Shown: piece after piece, positions 5,796 through 7,344 of the stretch
Layout of the letters: each line of letters opens with the position of its first letter
Numbering within the stretch: position 1 is the first letter of the stretch
Source: DATAEK01 sp036258055
GTDB taxonomy: Bacteria; Acidobacteriota; Vicinamibacteria; Vicinamibacterales; 2-12-FULL-66-21
NCBI GenBank assembly: GCA_036258055.1
Contig: DATAEK010000169.1
Location: 1-7,344, forward strand
Direction: 5' to 3'
DNA: 7,344 nucleotides
Notes under the pieces: generated by a model
What the model was told of the DNA's origin: nothing
The model's database searches: none
Seen by the model: only the letters and a program-made list of their open reading frames with translations
Made by a program: the position numbers and the translations under genes

Positions 5796-5957
5796 CTAGA
5801 TTGACGAATCGTCGCTGACGTGTCGAGGACCGGTCCGGGTTGCGCCACTGGTACGGCCGCGGTAGAACAACACGATCGCGACCGCGAGCGCAATAAACGC
5901 CAGGCGCGGCCTGACGAGCACAAGGGCGAAAAAGACTGCCAGGAGAGTGACTGCCAT
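5796..5957 (-). CDS. Small two-helix membrane protein (53 aa)
   Basis: The ATG at 5957 (minus) gives 53 residues. Two hydrophobic segments, MAVTLLAVFFALVLV (1-15) and LAFIALAVAIVLFY (19-32), are separated by a tight RPR turn and followed by RGR and a polar, Ser/Asp-ending tail (33-53). The helices are short, so the pair is best read as a helical hairpin in the inner membrane, with the basic turn and the RGR tail favouring cytoplasmic placement of both loops. An upstream frame to 6146 exists but has no protein-like character. AAGGA three bases before the ATG is a close, imperfect ribosome-binding site. A 15-base palindrome lies 22 bases upstream. It resembles the small hydrophobic proteins often annotated as hypothetical; the function is unknown. 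It could be spurious, since it is short, but the helix-turn-helix hydrophobicity pattern argues for a real gene. Confidence 0.55.
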   Translation of the reverse strand: MAVTLLAVFFALVLVRPRLAFIALAVAIVLFYRGRTSGATRTGPRHVSDDSSI

Positions 5958-5979
5958 GGATCCTTGAGATCCGGCACAC

Positions 5980-5994
5980 GGCAAGGACCTTGCC
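5980..5994. promoter_or_regulatory. 15-base palindrome upstream of the small membrane protein gene
   Basis: GGCAAGG (5980-5986), one central A, then CCTTGCC (5988-5994), a perfect 7-bp inverted repeat. It lies 22 bases before the minus-strand ATG at 5957 and about 200 bases before the plus-strand TonB-C gene. This position and odd-centred dyad suit an operator for a dimeric repressor; as RNA the one-base loop could not close fully. No known regulator box is recognised. Confidence 0.35.
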
Positions 5995-6168
5995 ACAGAC
6001 TCGTCTGGCAATCGAGCGCTTGAATGCGGTTTAAGACGGGACGCGTGGCAAGCGACGCCTGGCGTCGTGACGAATTCGATCCGGCCAATTACGAAACTGA
6101 CCGACCGGAAAGTCAGACCACTGCGCAGACCGAATCTTCCCTCCACTCGTCGGAAGGAGGGATGGCAG

Positions 6169-6189
6169 CCTCCGGTTGACCGAGGAGGT
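6169..6189 (+). promoter_or_regulatory. Strong Shine-Dalgarno within a hairpin, TonB-C gene
   Basis: GAGGAGG (6182-6188) sits four bases before the ATG at 6193 and fixes that start. The upstream bases CCTC (6169-6172) and CGG (6173-6175) can pair with GAGG (6185-6188) and CCG (6180-6182), with a TTGA loop and a two-base bulge. This would occlude most of the site. A second hairpin just before it (TCCCTCC 6138-6144 with GGAGGGA 6156-6162) also contains an anti-Shine-Dalgarno-like arm, so alternative pairings are possible. Confidence 0.5.
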
Positions 6190-6192
6190 CAT

Positions 6193-6636
6193 ATGCTCGC
6201 TCCGGTCGTTCTGACGCTTCTCATGGCGCACCCGTTTTTCGCTGTGCCGCTTGCGGGGCAAACGAGTAGTTTCCAGCAGCCGCCAGCATCGCCGGGCCAG
6301 ACCACACCCGATCAGCCGTGGCCACCAGCCGGCGTCTTCCGCCAGGGTCCAGGAGTGACGGCGCCGCGCGTGGTCAAGGAGGCGAAACCTGGCTACACCG
6401 GCGAAGCCATGCGCGCCAAGATCCAAGGGGCCGTCTTCATGGAAGCCGTCGTCCAGACGGACGGAACGGTTGGCGAGGTTCGCGTGACGCGCTCGCTCGA
6501 CCGGAAGTTCGGCCTGGACGAGGAGTGCATCAATACCGTGAAGAAGTGGCAATTCACGCCGGGAACGAAGGACGGTGTCGCCGTGCCGGTGCTCGTTGAA
6601 GTCGAGATGACGTTTACGATACGAAAGAAGTCGTAG
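6193..6636 (+). CDS. Secreted TonB C-terminal-domain protein
   Basis: A 147-residue protein from the ATG at 6193, chosen for the strong GAGGAGG site; an in-frame ATG at 6067 adds 42 unlikely basic residues. Residues 1-22 (MLAPVVLTLLMAHPFFAVPLAG) are a signal peptide with cleavage probable near AGQ. Residues 23-55 are a Gln/Pro-rich linker. Residues 58-144 are a TonB C-terminal domain: PRVVKEAKPGYTGEAMRAKI (58-77), GAVFMEAVVQTDGTVGEVRV (79-98), RSLDRKFGLDEECINTVKKW (100-119), and FTPGTKDGVAVPVLVEVEMTF (121-141). These match the family's pattern of YPxxA, G-V, DGxV, FGLDexA and KWxFxP. Classical TonB has an N-terminal membrane anchor and a long Pro-rich periplasmic arm. Here there is only a cleavable-looking signal and a short linker, so it is probably a periplasmic or lipid-free TonB-like protein rather than an energy transducer coupled to ExbBD. 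No receptor or ExbBD gene is in the window. C112 replaces the usual Ala of the helix. Confidence 0.88.
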   Translation: MLAPVVLTLLMAHPFFAVPLAGQTSSFQQPPASPGQTTPDQPWPPAGVFRQGPGVTAPRVVKEAKPGYTGEAMRAKIQGAVFMEAVVQTDGTVGEVRVTRSLDRKFGLDEECINTVKKWQFTPGTKDGVAVPVLVEVEMTFTIRKKS

Positions 6637-6639
6637 GAC

Positions 6640-6720
6640 CCACTTGGATTCCCACTCTTTGAGCAGGATCGCCCGGATGCTCTCGTGATAGCGCCTTGCG
6701 CGATCACGATACTGGCTCAT
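6640..6720 (-). pseudogene. Probable remnant of a small minus-strand gene (N-terminal fragment)
   Basis: On the minus strand an ATG at 6720 begins MSQYRDRARRYHESIRAILL and continues KEWES. This is the N-terminal pattern (YHExIRxILLxEWDPIGV) of a family of ~100-residue bacterial proteins of unknown function, as far as I remember. The resemblance stops at about 6640, exactly at the 3' end of the convergent TonB-C gene. The frame then runs antisense through that gene to 6031 with no protein-like content. I read it as a gene whose 3' part was lost by deletion or replacement. If the family match is wrong, this is just open intergenic sequence. Confidence 0.4.
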
Positions 6721-6795
6721 GTGCGGGGCCATTCTGCCACGTGATGCGGCTCGCCGCTTGGTCCGCCCCACATGCGACGTGGTGCCTTTCAGTTG

Positions 6796-6801
6796 TAGAA
6801 T
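6796..6801 (+). promoter_or_regulatory. Candidate -10 hexamer (TAGAAT) for the three-helix membrane protein gene
   Basis: TAGAAT lies 17 bases before the ATG at 6819, preceded by TG to give a TGTAGAAT extended-like context. No Shine-Dalgarno is seen in the short leader. The -35 region (about 6773-6778, TGCGAC) is poor. Confidence 0.25.
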
Positions 6802-6818
6802 CCGACGCGCGACCGACA

Positions 6819-7151
6819 ATGGACACTGTGATGTTGGTGCTCGCGGTGCTCGCGGTGCCCGCGTTCGTCGTCGGATGGCATTGGTTTTTCTACCAGCAAT
6901 CCGGTGGCCGAACCTGGAGCCCGCTCTGGATCGCCTTCAGCACCACGGCGGCCGCTGCCCTTTATCTGGTCGCCGGAACGATCGGCTACACGCTCGACCG
7001 ACACCAACGTTTCATTGCGCACACCGCCTGGACCGGTGGTGTGATTTGGTCGGAGATCGCGACCGGCCTCGGAATGGCACTCGTCGCCGCCTACTTCTGG
7101 CGCAAGGGGCTCCGCTCCCTGCGAGGACGCCTGACCACCCAGTCGAGATGA
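6819..7151 (+). CDS. Small three-helix integral membrane protein
   Basis: A 110-residue protein starting MDTVMLVLAV. The ATG at 6831 (M5) is an alternative start. Upstream frame to 6696 gives unlikely residues. Three hydrophobic segments fit membrane helices: about 4-24 (MLVLAVLAVPAFVVGWHWFF), 36-57 (LWIAFSTTAAAALYLVAGTI) and 70-94 (ending MALVAAYFW). The loop at 58-69 (LDRHQRFIAHTA) is polar, with a pair of histidines. The C-terminus (RKGLRSLRGRLTTQSR) is strongly basic and should lie in the cytoplasm, which puts the N-terminus outside. No known family signature is visible, and no neighbour suggests a partner. Localisation is confident, function unknown. Confidence 0.72.
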   Translation: MDTVMLVLAVLAVPAFVVGWHWFFYQQSGGRTWSPLWIAFSTTAAAALYLVAGTIGYTLDRHQRFIAHTAWTGGVIWSEIATGLGMALVAAYFWRKGLRSLRGRLTTQSR

Positions 7152-7344
7152 GGCGGGTCTGTTCCGTGCCCGCGGTTGGATTTGCGAAGAACACTCGAGC
7201 CAACTGTGTCTGACGATGAAGGACTCGGGACACTAAGTAATCTCGAGTGCAGCAGTCCGCCGATGATGGTACCGCCGGTGCCAAACTCCTGGGGGACACC
7301 ACCAAAAAGAGTTGCACCGCGGGCCACGCCGATGTACCCCGCGG

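Noticed and set aside
6031..6819. 262-residue minus-strand protein
   Set aside because: Most of it is antisense to the TonB-C gene and Arg/His-rich. Only the short segment around 6640-6720 looks protein-like.
1..7344. CRISPR array, insertion sequence or phage module
   Set aside because: There are no regularly spaced 23-40 base repeats, no transposase or integrase reading frame, and no terminal repeats bounding any segment.

Overview
The window is GC-rich bacterial DNA, with G or C in most third codon positions. I infer an environmental, Acidobacteriota-like chromosome. The basis is the gene content (a long BNR/sortilin-type propeller, a secreted TonB-C protein, many short unknown exported or membrane proteins), a 7-bp GGGTTCA-type repeat inside a gene, and a GC-rich hairpin repeat of the kind that yields spurious ORFs in such genomes. 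No sequence here fixes the taxonomy. It looks like an ordinary chromosome with accessory character: there is no transposase, integrase, CRISPR array, rRNA or tRNA that I can see.

Layout, left to right. Positions 1-988 (minus) carry the N-terminal 329 residues of a thiamine-diphosphate enzyme of the acetolactate synthase type, cut by the left edge. A short heptamer repeat sits in its interdomain linker. Positions 989-1237 hold no convincing gene, though the minus strand of 1051-1231 reads as protein-like. Positions 1238-3427 (plus) encode a 729-residue Asp-box beta-propeller protein without a visible signal peptide, ending in an unrecognised ~88-residue domain. Eleven bases later, 3439-3732 encodes the same domain as a free-standing 97-residue protein. 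This fused-plus-solo pair is the most interesting item in the window. A convergent 82-residue protein with a four-cysteine zinc ribbon follows (3779-4027, minus).

Positions 4028-4355 are non-coding and contain a ~110-bp multi-hairpin repeat just upstream of a STAS-domain anti-sigma factor antagonist (4356-4718). Next come an exported protein of unknown function (4926-5756), a 53-residue two-helix membrane protein on the minus strand (5796-5957), a secreted TonB C-terminal-domain protein with a strong but probably occluded ribosome-binding site (6193-6636), a likely remnant of a minus-strand gene (6640-6720), and a 110-residue three-helix membrane protein (6819-7151). The last ~190 bases hold no supportable gene.

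Apart from the propeller/solo-domain pair, which is almost certainly co-transcribed, the genes are short, in mixed orientations and separated by gaps of 46 to 328 bases, so they look like independent units. Two genes (STAS and the exported protein) have a TAnAAT-like hexamer 5-7 bases before the ATG and no Shine-Dalgarno, which suggests leaderless transcripts.
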